A DNA stretch of 41,964 nt from a virus. Location: IMG/VR virus record IMGVR_UViG_3300006916_000100, positions 1-41,964 of that record, one strand, 5' to 3'. This document shows, one piece after another, positions 24,906 through 30,117 of this stretch (the first letter of the stretch is position 1; each line of letters starts with the position of its first letter). Below the pieces are notes generated by a model. That model was given only the letters and a program-made list of their open reading frames with translations. It was not told the DNA's origin and did no database searches. A program made the translations under genes and the position numbers.

Positions 24906-25784
24906 CTAGATTTCCATCAGCTTGTCGTCAAGGTACACTTCCATGTCGGCCTTCTTGCTCCGCTTCTTGTGCTTGAAATTGTACCAAGACCGCGTGAGCA
25001 TCACACTATAGTCATGTGACGTGATCCGCCGTTCACGGTTCATCTTCATACGCGTCAATGTTTCGACAAGATGCCGGGACGGCTGATACTTGCTTGTCCC
25101 CGAACCGCCGACGCGAAGCTCCGCAAAAAACTTATCTACAAGCTCTTCGTCGCCGTTCAAGCTGGCAAGATAGTACAGCGAAGCTGTCTGACCAATCGGG
25201 TAGCTGATTACGTTGTAAACGTTCTTAGCTGACTTGATCGCCCGCTGCATAAGCTCTTCGTCAATGTCATTAAGGTACATGTCCTTAATGATCTGGTTCG
25301 ATACAGTGCCCTGCGTGTTCGTTACACCGCGCTTCCAAGCCCGTATCATCTTCAATGCACCAGCTACCTTACCGGAGTTTGGTACACCCATGATTGCGAG
25401 AATATCGTCCCCGCCACGATTTTTTCCTGTGTCCATGTGATGGAACGTTGCAGGATCAATGCCAAAAATGACATGTGTCTTAAATGATGTCTGAGCCCGG
25501 ATGCAAGCAGCTAACCGGTTCTGACCATCTAAAAGACGCCCGTTGTCGCCGAAGCAGATTGTCTCGCCGGTCAATGACCAGTTGTGCGAAGCCATGTCTT
25601 TAGCGTAATCTACAATACGCTGCGGCTTCTGAGGACGATTGCCGATATTAAGCTTAGACAAAATGTACTCTGCTAACGATGGTGTGAACTCCATCACCAC
25701 GCTGTTCGTCGGGGACTTGCGGAGAAACTTCTCCAAGTTCTTGATTTCTGTCTCTTTTTCAGACTGTGTTTTGATGATCTGCAT
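24906..25784 (-). CDS. ParB/Srx-fold phage protein
   Basis: The start is taken at 25784 (MQIIKTQSEKETEIKN) behind AAAGAGAG; a longer frame to 25838 would run through the promoter. The 292-aa protein has a ParB N-terminal-like domain: RPQKPQRIVDYAKDMASHNW, then ICFGDNGRLLDGQNRLAACI, then FKTHVIFGIDPATFHHMDTG. The GQNRLAAC segment sits where ParB has its GERRxRAA CTP-binding box, so this is the wider ParB/sulfiredoxin fold, not a canonical ParB CTPase. The rest is helical with a basic C-terminal region (KHKKRSKKADMEV). It is expressed from a promoter containing a TATGGGA operator. DNA binding or nucleotide hydrolysis is possible; the function is not known to me. Confidence 0.7.
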   Translation of the reverse strand: MQIIKTQSEKETEIKNLEKFLRKSPTNSVVMEFTPSLAEYILSKLNIGNRPQKPQRIVDYAKDMASHNWSLTGETICFGDNGRLLDGQNRLAACIRAQTSFKTHVIFGIDPATFHHMDTGKNRGGDDILAIMGVPNSGKVAGALKMIRAWKRGVTNTQGTVSNQIIKDMYLNDIDEELMQRAIKSAKNVYNVISYPIGQTASLYYLASLNGDEELVDKFFAELRVGGSGTSKYQPSRHLVETLTRMKMNRERRITSHDYSVMLTRSWYNFKHKKRSKKADMEVYLDDKLMEI

Positions 25785-25819
25785 TTTTCTCTCTTTTGTT
25801 TGTCGTTGTTGACCTTTTA

Positions 25820-25848
25820 AAGATAGGAGCCATCCCATACGCCGTCAA
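25820..25848 (-). promoter_or_regulatory. Promoter of the ParB-fold gene with TATGGGA operator
   Basis: On the minus strand, TTGACG (25848-25843) is followed after 17 bp by TATCTT (25825-25820). The spacer and -10 contain TATGGGA-TGGC-TCCTATC (25839-25822), an 18-bp inverted repeat with 5/7 arm match to the perfect copy at 27437-27454. A repressor bound here would block the polymerase directly. Confidence 0.6.
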
Positions 25849-25857
25849 CCTTTTTCC

Positions 25858-25887
25858 TTGACGATTCTAAGAATAATCCCATATAAC
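25858..25887 (+). promoter_or_regulatory. Promoter of gene 25914 with TATGGGA operator
   Basis: TTGACG (25858-25863), an 18-bp spacer and TATAAC (25882-25887). Read on the minus strand, 25883-25866 is TATGGGATTATTCTTAGA, which matches the operator at 30100-30117 (TATGGGATTAGTCCTAGA) in 16 of 18 positions. It is back to back with the ParB-fold gene promoter, so one regulator could control both. Confidence 0.6.
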
Positions 25888-25913
25888 GGTTTGGAACAGT
25901 GGAGACTGCCAAC

Positions 25914-26183
25914 ATGTTTGATGAAGCAGAAGAAGTAGAACTGGATCCCAACGGCGGGGACTTCAGCCTTGGTCACGAAATGGGTATCGATGCCCTCGAC
26001 TTAATAAGCAAGCACGTCGATGCACAGGCCGCGGAACACGAACCAATCGTCATTCTGGGCGTGATGACCGCACTGATGCAGTACGCAATGCAAGCCTGCC
26101 GCGATGAAAACGATGTCGATGAACTGATAGGCATGGCAAAAGAAATCGCACAAAACACCTTAGACCACGGAACACGGCATTAA
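25914..26183 (+). CDS. Small acidic hypothetical protein
   Basis: The ATG at 25914 is chosen because GGAG lies 9 bp upstream; the GTG at 25899 in the same frame would place the ribosome site inside the gene. The 89-aa product is acidic and helical: MFDEAEEVELDPNGGDFSLG, then IDALDLISKHVDAQAAEHEP, then VIVTALMQYAMQACRD-like residues and DELIGMAKEIAQNTLDHG. No domain is recognised. It is a single-gene unit between a strong promoter and a bidirectional terminator, flanked by minus-strand genes. A small protein-binding inhibitor would fit its charge and regulation, but that is speculation. Confidence 0.65.
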   Translation: MFDEAEEVELDPNGGDFSLGHEMGIDALDLISKHVDAQAAEHEPIVILGVMTALMQYAMQACRDENDVDELIGMAKEIAQNTLDHGTRH

Positions 26184-26220
26184 AAAAGGGCGGTCATTGA
26201 CCGCCCTTCCTTTATTTTTT
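26182..26220. terminator. Bidirectional Rho-independent terminator
   Basis: A perfect 8-bp stem, GGGCGGTC (26188-26195) and GACCGCCC (26199-26206), with a 3-nt loop, is flanked by AAAAAA on the left and a T-rich run (TTCCTTTATTTTTT) on the right. It serves the converging genes at 25914 (plus) and 26212 (minus). Confidence 0.88.
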
Positions 26221-26487
26221 ATTCACCTTTACTGCCACAAGGCCCCCGTGAAACTCCTCACGGTCCTCAAACCATTCAAGTATCTTTGCAATCCGCGTAC
26301 TACGTTTTGATTTGTAGTTGCGGCCAAAGCGCATGATGGGGCTATCGACGTCGTCCTCATAGAAGACCACGCCGCCGTAGAGCCCCGGTTCATTGCCAAG
26401 CTCAAATCTTCTGCCGGTTATCCGGCAGATGAAATCTGCGCCGTTGTGATCGTACTGCGAAAGATGAATTTCAAGATCAAGCGCCAT
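26212..26487 (-). CDS. Small hypothetical protein
   Basis: A 91-aa protein on the minus strand: MALDLEIHLSQYDHNGADFI, CRITGRRFELGNEPGLYGGV, then VFYEDDVDSPIMRFGRNYKS and a C-terminal FHGGLVAVKVNKK. It looks like a compact alpha/beta protein without transmembrane or metal motifs. Its ATG overlaps the TGA of the upstream gene (TGATG), so the two are coupled. It ends at the bidirectional terminator. I do not recognise the family, and the operon gives no functional hint beyond early or accessory expression. Confidence 0.65.
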   Translation of the reverse strand: MALDLEIHLSQYDHNGADFICRITGRRFELGNEPGLYGGVVFYEDDVDSPIMRFGRNYKSKRSTRIAKILEWFEDREEFHGGLVAVKVNKK

Positions 26488-26786
26488 CAGCCTATCTTCC
26501 CCAATGTCTTTTGAAGATGGTCTAACTCCGCTTGTTCTTTTATCTTCTGCATAGCAGAGTCGGCTACAGCCTTCTTTCGTTTGGCACGAAGCTCGTTGTA
26601 ATGTTCAAGCGTACCACACTCGACATCCGCCGCGTTGATGGCACCGCCGTGAAGCTGCTTTGCAACCTGCCGCCGGTATTTCATCAAAAGCTTGCGGTGG
26701 GCATCTATCCCCTTCTCGTCTGTGAAGTAGACAGTGTTTAAAGCTTCCCACATTACGTTCAACTCAGTGTCGTTTAATTCAGCCAT
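26487..26786 (-). CDS. Small helical hypothetical protein
   Basis: This 99-aa minus-strand protein is mostly helical and basic: MAELNDTELNVMWEALNTVY, KGIDAHRKLLMKYRRQVAKQ, and a coiled-coil-like C-terminus (DSAMQKIKEQAELDHLQKTL). AAAGGAGAAAG precedes the ATG. A very stable GC hairpin (26818-26840) stands in its leader. It is coupled to the gene at 26212. No known domain is visible; the heptad-like end suggests oligomerisation or partner binding. Confidence 0.65.
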   Translation of the reverse strand: MAELNDTELNVMWEALNTVYFTDEKGIDAHRKLLMKYRRQVAKQLHGGAINAADVECGTLEHYNELRAKRKKAVADSAMQKIKEQAELDHLQKTLGKIG

Positions 26787-26817
26787 TTACTTTCTCCTTT
26801 GGTGGCTGGGAGGTCTA

Positions 26818-26840
26818 CCCCCCTACCGTAGGTAGGGGGG
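26818..26840 (-). promoter_or_regulatory. Strong GC hairpin in the leader of gene 26487-26786
   Basis: A perfect 10-bp stem, CCCCCCTACC (26818-26827) and GGTAGGGGGG (26831-26840), with a GTA loop. It has no T run on either side, so it is not a standard terminator. It lies 9 bp after the stop of the upstream minus-strand gene and about 30 bp before the next ATG. RNA stabilisation, processing or attenuation is possible. Confidence 0.6.
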
Positions 26841-26848
26841 CGTAGGTC

Positions 26849-27157
26849 TTATCTCCGCGGCTGCGGGGGCGTCGGCACGTGCCTCGTTTCAAGGCACTCC
26901 AACGCTACCCCTTCGTCGTCGGGGATATCATCCTTGGTTCCGAACACACCCTGATGGGTGGCGTGGAACCCGTCGTAATCTTCGACATCGAAGATGTTGA
27001 CCGGCACCTCTTCTTTAAAGGTGTACAAGCTGCTCCAGTCACGAACAAGAATGCTCGCTGCACTGGTGGCGGCTTCGTCAGCCGATGAGCCGTAGGCCCA
27101 AGAGCTTCCGCACCCAATAAAGATGATGGCAAGGAAAGACGGTTTGGCGTCAGACAT
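26849..27157 (-). CDS. Small conserved hypothetical protein
   Basis: A 102-aa protein: MSDAKPSFLAIIFIGCGSSW, AYGSSADEAATSAASILVRD, WSSLYTFKEEVPVNIFDVED, then an acidic and Pro-rich end. The N-terminal F-L-A-I-I-F-I-G-C-G could be mistaken for a lipoprotein signal, but the following A-Y-G-x-S-x-x-E-A-x-x-x-A-A helix fits a beta-alpha cytoplasmic fold better. I recall similar small proteins in phages but no function. CGGAGGTCAG gives a strong ribosome site. Its leader contains the parS palindrome and a TATGGGA operator. Confidence 0.65.
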   Translation of the reverse strand: MSDAKPSFLAIIFIGCGSSWAYGSSADEAATSAASILVRDWSSLYTFKEEVPVNIFDVEDYDGFHATHQGVFGTKDDIPDDEGVALECLETRHVPTPPQPRR

Positions 27158-27198
27158 ACTGACCTCCGTTGGTTGTTTGGTTTACGATTTCAAATAGC

Positions 27199-27220
27199 GA
27201 ATGTTTCACGTGAAACATTC
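27199..27220. promoter_or_regulatory. parS-type centromere site (ParB-binding palindrome)
   Basis: TGTTTCACGTGAAACA at 27202-27217 is the canonical 16-bp bacterial chromosomal parS sequence. The palindrome is perfect for 22 bp in all (27199-27220). It lies in the non-coding gap between divergent genes. In bacteria ParB loads here and spreads as a CTP-dependent clamp, with ParA moving the complex. No ParA and no canonical ParB is encoded in the window, so host ParB is the likely ligand. An 8-bp palindrome CGGGCCCG directly follows. Confidence 0.85.
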
Positions 27221-27254
27221 CGGGCCCGAAAGCCCATAGCCCTATTTCGAGCTA

Positions 27255-27292
27255 ACATTCTATCTTAAAGGATAACTCCCATACAGTCCATG
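27255..27292 (-). promoter_or_regulatory. TATGGGA operator and promoter for gene 26849-27157
   Basis: On the minus strand, 27283-27266 reads TATGGGA-GTTA-TCCTTTA, a third copy of the operator (5/7 second arm). TGGACT just upstream and TAAGAT 17 bp on form a weak promoter around it, the same layout as at 25820 and 27429. The resulting leader RNA would carry the parS palindrome as a hairpin. Confidence 0.5.
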
Positions 27293-27299
27293 TGACATA

Positions 27300-27428
27300 G
27301 TGTCGCACCTTTTTTATTAATGAAATCAATTAGTTAAACTGAAATGTGGTTAACTTGAAATGATTCTAATGTGCAGTCAACCAGAATATGGTTAACAAGC
27401 AAATACAAAAACATCTGCATTTTTTTGC
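27300..27428. repeat. AT-rich region with direct repeats
   Basis: GTTAAACTGAAATG (27333-27346) and GTTAACTTGAAATG (27349-27362) are 14-bp direct repeats, 16 bp apart, with 12/14 identity. A third GTTAAC occurs near 27392, and TGAAAT also occurs at 27321. The segment is strongly AT-rich and non-coding. Iteron-like repeats next to AT-rich DNA and a parS site would fit a replication origin, but nothing proves it. Confidence 0.45.
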
Positions 27429-27456
27429 TTGACTTGTATGGGACGGTTCCCATAAT
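27429..27456 (+). promoter_or_regulatory. Promoter with perfect TATGGGA operator
   Basis: TTGACT (27429-27434), 16 bp and CATAAT (27451-27456). The spacer contains the only perfect copy of the operator: TATGGGA-CGGT-TCCCATA (27437-27454). It drives the AT-hook gene at 27485 and the two genes coupled to it. Confidence 0.7.
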
Positions 27457-27484
27457 AACCGGGTCAACAACAGGAGAGACACCA

Positions 27485-27784
27485 ATGAATAAAAGCCACG
27501 TGAGCCCCACAACCGGGGACTTGACCATCGACGCAGCCGCCCGCCGGAAACTGCTCGACTCGCACAACGAACTGCGGACAGCGCTGCAAACCATCTGGGA
27601 ATGCAACGATCTCTGGATTTCCGATTTGCGTAATCTGGAAACGCTGATGCACCGGATGCAGCAAACGCTTCAATTCCAACGGCCAGAAAATACCGAATGG
27701 AACGGCTTTGGAAATTGGGTGCTGGCAGAAGAAAACAAGCCCGCGCCCAAGAAACGCGGACGCCCAAAGAAAAATGACGGTTAA
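27485..27784 (+). CDS. Small protein with C-terminal AT-hook
   Basis: The ATG at 27485 follows CAACAGGAGAGACACC, a good ribosome site; the frame extends upstream through the promoter but has no reason to start there. The 99-aa product begins MNKSHVSPTTGDLTIDAAAR, has a long helix (LRTALQTIWECNDLWISDLR) with coiled-coil character, and ends KPAPKKRGRPKKNDG with an AT-hook core RGRPKK. A small DNA-binding protein or nucleoid modifier is likely. Its promoter carries the best operator copy. It overlaps the next gene by 11 bp. Confidence 0.65.
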   Translation: MNKSHVSPTTGDLTIDAAARRKLLDSHNELRTALQTIWECNDLWISDLRNLETLMHRMQQTLQFQRPENTEWNGFGNWVLAEENKPAPKKRGRPKKNDG

Positions 27785-27965
27785 CTGGGTGTTGCTGTGG
27801 ATCACCGCGGTAGGTGTTGAAGAGTTCATCGTGAAAAACGTAGGAGTCTTCGACACCATTGCACAATGCCACGTCGCAGCAACAAAAATGTTCTGGGAAG
27901 ATATGCCCGTAAATGAAGAAGCGGTGTGCATCCGCGTCGAAACACTGGGAGTATATTGGGAATGA
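27774..27965 (+). CDS. Small hypothetical protein
   Basis: This 63-aa protein starts within the end of the AT-hook gene (ATG at 27774). It reads MTVNWVLLWITAVGVEEFIV, then VGVFDTIAQCHVAATKMFWE, and ends VCIRVETLGVYWE. The hydrophobic first 15 residues could be a membrane anchor or simply a core strand. There is no strong ribosome site, so translation probably depends on the upstream gene. ATGA links it to the next gene. No family is recognised. Confidence 0.55.
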   Translation: MTVNWVLLWITAVGVEEFIVKNVGVFDTIAQCHVAATKMFWEDMPVNEEAVCIRVETLGVYWE

Positions 27966-28186
27966 ATAGTGTCAATGAACACCAAGAAGCAGCCGCACTG
28001 CTTAATCAAGCTATCCACGCCGTCAATGACCTGTGGCTGGAAGCGCTGCCGGGCGAAAAGCCCTTCCTCGACGAAGCAATCAGCAAGCTGCACGAAGCAC
28101 AGTCCCTGATGATAAAAGCCAGAATGAGAATACCAAACATCGTCGAAGCATCCGCAACACTAAAAGTTGCAAGGAATGACGAATAA
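27962..28186 (+). CDS. Small helical hypothetical protein
   Basis: The ATG at 27962 overlaps the previous TGA (ATGA), with TTGGGA just upstream. The 74-aa protein is two helices: NEHQEAAALLNQAIHAVNDL, then FLDEAISKLHEAQSLMIKAR, ending in LKVARNDE. The pattern suggests a small helical bundle or partner-binding protein. It is the third gene from the operator-bearing promoter at 27429. No domain is recognised. A wobble-containing hairpin at 28261 probably ends the transcript. Confidence 0.6.
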   Translation: MNSVNEHQEAAALLNQAIHAVNDLWLEALPGEKPFLDEAISKLHEAQSLMIKARMRIPNIVEASATLKVARNDE

Positions 28187-28260
28187 CGCTTGACGGGGCA
28201 GAGAACGCGGCCTACGGTTCATTAACGGTTGTGTTCTTTCTCCGTGTTGTTTTGGTTTGT

Positions 28261-28291
28261 AGCGCCTCGTCCTTTCTTAGGGCGGGGCGTT
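28261..28291 (+). terminator. Probable terminator hairpin
   Basis: A 13-bp stem with three G-T pairs, AGCGCCTCGTCCT (28261-28273) and AGGGCGGGGCGTT (28279-28291), and a 5-nt loop. The T run after it is poor (ACTTTG), so efficiency is doubtful. It ends the small-gene operon 75 bp upstream. Confidence 0.45.
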
Positions 28292-28514
28292 ACTTTGTTA
28301 CACTTTTGAAAAACCAAATATGTAACGCTCAAACCCAAGGTGACAAAGGGTTCTAAAATCCAAAACTTTTCTATAGGGCTAGAAAAAAAAATAATTTTTT
28401 TTCTTCCCACAGTGCTGTGACAAATGTGAAAAGTGTAACATCGTTGAAATCCTTACATAAAGAAGGCAAATATCGTTACTTTTTTGTGTAACGCGAAATT
28501 AGAGGTGTAACACC
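28288..28514. repeat. Cluster of GTTAC/GTAAC repeats upstream of terminase small subunit
   Basis: The core GTTAC (or GTAAC) occurs seven times in 227 bp: CGTTAC 28288, GTTACAC 28297, TGTAACGC 28321, GTGTAACA 28433, CGTTAC 28474, GTGTAACGC 28486 and GGTGTAACACC 28504-28514. The last is an imperfect palindrome with arms GGTGT/ACACC. They occur in both orientations in non-coding AT-rich DNA immediately before the terminase small subunit gene. Binding sites for the terminase (packaging start) or for a regulator are the two obvious readings. Confidence 0.6.
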
Positions 28515-28573
28515 TTGTTTTAAACCCGCACTTACCCTTATATTTGGAATGATTTCAAACATAAGGGCACGTC

Positions 28574-29149
28574 ATGGAAATCGTAAAAGTAAACCCTGTT
28601 GGTCGTCCGCGGCTGACACCGGACTCCCCGCTCTCTGAAAAGCAAAAGAAATTCGTTAAGGAATACGTTTCCAACGACGGCATGATTAGTAAGAAGCAAT
28701 GCGCTTTAAACGCGGGCTTCTCTGAAAAGAGTGCGTCGGTCAAAGCTTCTGAACTTTTGAACCCCCACAAGCACCCGAATGTTGCCAAGGCGATCAAGAT
28801 GTATCGGGACGAACTGAACGAGCGGTATGCAATCACTTACCATCGTCATGTCCGTGACCTGCAGCGCATACGTGATGAAGCTTTGGACAATGGAGCATAT
28901 TCAGCCGCCGTGCAGGCGGAGTACCGCCGGGGGCAGGCGCACGGGGATATCTACATCAGCAAATCTGAAGTGCGGCACGGTTCTATTGACAGCATGAGCC
29001 GTGATGAAGTGATGAAAGAACTAGAAGAGATTAAAAAGCAATATGGATCTTCCGTTATCGATATCACGCCCGTCGAAAAAGACGCCGAAGAATCTGGAAG
29101 CGAGCTTCTACCAGAGTATAAAGAAGAACCAGAAGAAGCACCGGCCTGA
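28574..29149 (+). CDS. Terminase small subunit
   Basis: This 191-aa protein has the small-terminase HTH domain: PLSEKQKKFVKEYVSNDGMI, SKKQCALNAGFSEKSASVKA and LLNPHKHPNVAKAIKMYRDE. The middle is a coiled-coil type oligomerisation segment and the C-terminus is acidic (EEPEEAPA), expected to contact the large subunit. An N-terminal VGRPRL resembles half an AT-hook. It recognises phage DNA at the start of packaging. The last 107 bp also encode the N-terminus of the nuclease gene in another frame. It is separated from the large subunit by about 3.7 kb, instead of being adjacent. Confidence 0.85.
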   Translation: MEIVKVNPVGRPRLTPDSPLSEKQKKFVKEYVSNDGMISKKQCALNAGFSEKSASVKASELLNPHKHPNVAKAIKMYRDELNERYAITYHRHVRDLQRIRDEALDNGAYSAAVQAEYRRGQAHGDIYISKSEVRHGSIDSMSRDEVMKELEEIKKQYGSSVIDITPVEKDAEESGSELLPEYKEEPEEAPA

Positions 29150-29477
29150 CGTCAGGCTGACGCGAATAGAAAGCTGGGCATCTCAAGGCGTCCCCGATCT
29201 TGTCGTTTGCGGCGAGACAGGGGACTTTTCTTTTTGGGAGTTAAAAACGGCAACCGGCGTTGCTGTTCGGCTATCGCCTCATCAGGTTGCATGGATGGAG
29301 CAGCACAAGCACACCGCATCGTTTGTCATTGTGCGCTGCAAGGATCGACACGCCCACGTGTATCGTGCGGATCAGGCGGTTGAGCTTGTTGACCGCGGGC
29401 TTCTTTTAAAACCGCATTTTAAAATAGATGCCCCGATTGATTGGGAGCAGTTTTTCCGTTTGACAATCCCGGTGTAA
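29043..29477 (+). CDS. PD-(D/E)XK nuclease, VRR-NUC/resolvase-like
   Basis: This 144-aa protein contains LTRIESWASQGVPDLVVC, then FSFWELKTATGVAVRLSPHQ. The D of GVPDL, the E and K of WELK, and the downstream Q form the nuclease core. The order matches VRR-NUC and phage Holliday-junction-type endonucleases. The only ATG in frame is at 29043, giving a 107-bp overlap with the terminase small subunit; the first 40 residues are basic and may be linker. In phages such enzymes resolve branched DNA before packaging, which fits the neighbour. The exact subfamily is not certain. Confidence 0.8.
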   Translation: MDLPLSISRPSKKTPKNLEASFYQSIKKNQKKHRPDVRLTRIESWASQGVPDLVVCGETGDFSFWELKTATGVAVRLSPHQVAWMEQHKHTASFVIVRCKDRHAHVYRADQAVELVDRGLLLKPHFKIDAPIDWEQFFRLTIPV

Positions 29478-29487
29478 GAACTATCTT
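29460..29487 (+). promoter_or_regulatory. Putative promoter for gene 29517
   Basis: Perfect TTGACA (29460-29465), 16 bp and TATCTT (29482-29487). The -35 overlaps the 3' end of the nuclease gene. The predicted leader holds AACAACGGGAGA, a ribosome-site phrase shared with genes 24411, 27485 and 30136. Confidence 0.55.
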
Positions 29488-29516
29488 ATACGCACCAACA
29501 ACGGGAGATAAACGAA

Positions 29517-29942
29517 ATGAAGAAAGCTACCTTTCGCGTTCGTGAAATACGCACGTTTGAGTTTGACATGTACTTTGATGAGTATCTGTCGCTTGCAAAT
29601 ATGGAAAAGGCTGCAGAAAAAAAATGGTGGGACAGTGTGGATGTCATGCTGCAGGCAAGAGAGGCTGAACCGGTTAACGTTCTTGTCGGAATAAAAAGAG
29701 ATCAAGACGGGGACGTTGTGGTTGAAAGAATATCTGATAGCCCGACGCCGGACGTGAAATTATTCTGGGCAAATGGCAGCTATTGCACAACAAGCGGTAA
29801 CATGCGGGATTTTGATTTTGCCGTCCGTGACGTCAGTTTAGAAGCTGCAAGCCGCCGCGCAGAGCAAATAATAAAGGGCGATGGACGCCGCCGGTATTCT
29901 GGCAAGCTTGACATGGAAGTTTGCGCCGCGGGTAATTATTAA
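29517..29942 (+). CDS. Hypothetical protein
   Basis: This 141-aa protein reads MKKATFRVREIRTFEFDMYF, then LANMEKAAEKKWWDSVDVML, then VNVLVGIKRDQDGDVVVERI, and later VRDVSLEAASRRAEQIIKGD. Alternating strands and helices suggest a small alpha/beta protein. No motif, signal peptide or transmembrane segment is apparent. It has its own promoter-like sequence and GGGAG ribosome site. Its TAA abuts the ATG of a 36-codon ORF. Function unknown. Confidence 0.65.
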   Translation: MKKATFRVREIRTFEFDMYFDEYLSLANMEKAAEKKWWDSVDVMLQAREAEPVNVLVGIKRDQDGDVVVERISDSPTPDVKLFWANGSYCTTSGNMRDFDFAVRDVSLEAASRRAEQIIKGDGRRRYSGKLDMEVCAAGNY

Positions 29943-30053
29943 ATGTGGATATTGTCGCGCCTTTATTATTGGCTGTTTTGGGGATCGCCAGACCCGGACA
30001 AAATAAAAAGCCGATATAGCATTGAGCCCACAAAACGACGGCGGAAAAAATAA
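29943..30053 (+). CDS. Putative 36-aa membrane micropeptide
   Basis: Immediately after the previous TAA, ATG opens a 36-codon frame: MWILSRLYYWLFWGSPDPDK followed by IKSRYSIEPTKRRRKK. A short, aromatic, hydrophobic N-terminus and a strongly basic C-terminus give a small membrane-anchored peptide with positive-inside topology. A terminator starts 4 bp after its stop, so it is the natural last cistron of the unit. It could be a small lysis or membrane-active peptide, but size leaves it uncertain. Confidence 0.4.
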   Translation: MWILSRLYYWLFWGSPDPDKIKSRYSIEPTKRRRKK

Positions 30054-30057
30054 AAAC

Positions 30058-30090
30058 AAAAGGCAGGCTAGCGCTTGCCTTTTTTATTTT
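30058..30090 (+). terminator. Rho-independent terminator
   Basis: An 11-bp stem with one G-T pair, AAAAGGCAGGC (30058-30068) and GCTTGCCTTTT (30073-30083), with a TAGC loop, is followed by TTATTTT. It separates gene 29517 and the micropeptide from the cargo gene at 30136. Confidence 0.82.
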
Positions 30091-30099
30091 GCGCTCTAA

Positions 30100-30117
30100 T
30101 ATGGGATTAGTCCTAGA
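30100..30117 (+). promoter_or_regulatory. TATGGGA operator upstream of the Cys-rich gene
   Basis: TATGGGA-TTAG-TCCTAGA is a further copy of the repeated 18-bp operator, 18 bp before the ATG at 30136 and directly after a terminator. A recognisable promoter is weak here (TTGCCT at 30075 inside the terminator stem, TAATAT 16 bp on). AACAGGAGA is the ribosome site. Confidence 0.55.

Noticed and set aside
26849-27157. Lipoprotein signal (FIGCGSS) in the small minus-strand protein
   Set aside because: The segment before the Cys is short and interrupted, lacks a basic N-terminus, and the following helix suits a cytoplasmic fold.
27291-27315. Terminator-like hairpin TGTGACA-TAG-TGTCGCA followed by T6
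   Set aside because: Only a 7-bp stem with a G-T pair and no plus-strand gene upstream to terminate; kept as a possible part of the control region, not called.
27464-28093. 209-codon minus-strand open frame
   Set aside because: Antisense to three coupled plus-strand small genes with good starts and an operator-bearing promoter.
28288-28514. CRISPR-like array
   Set aside because: Repeats are only 5-9 bp, in both orientations and irregularly spaced.
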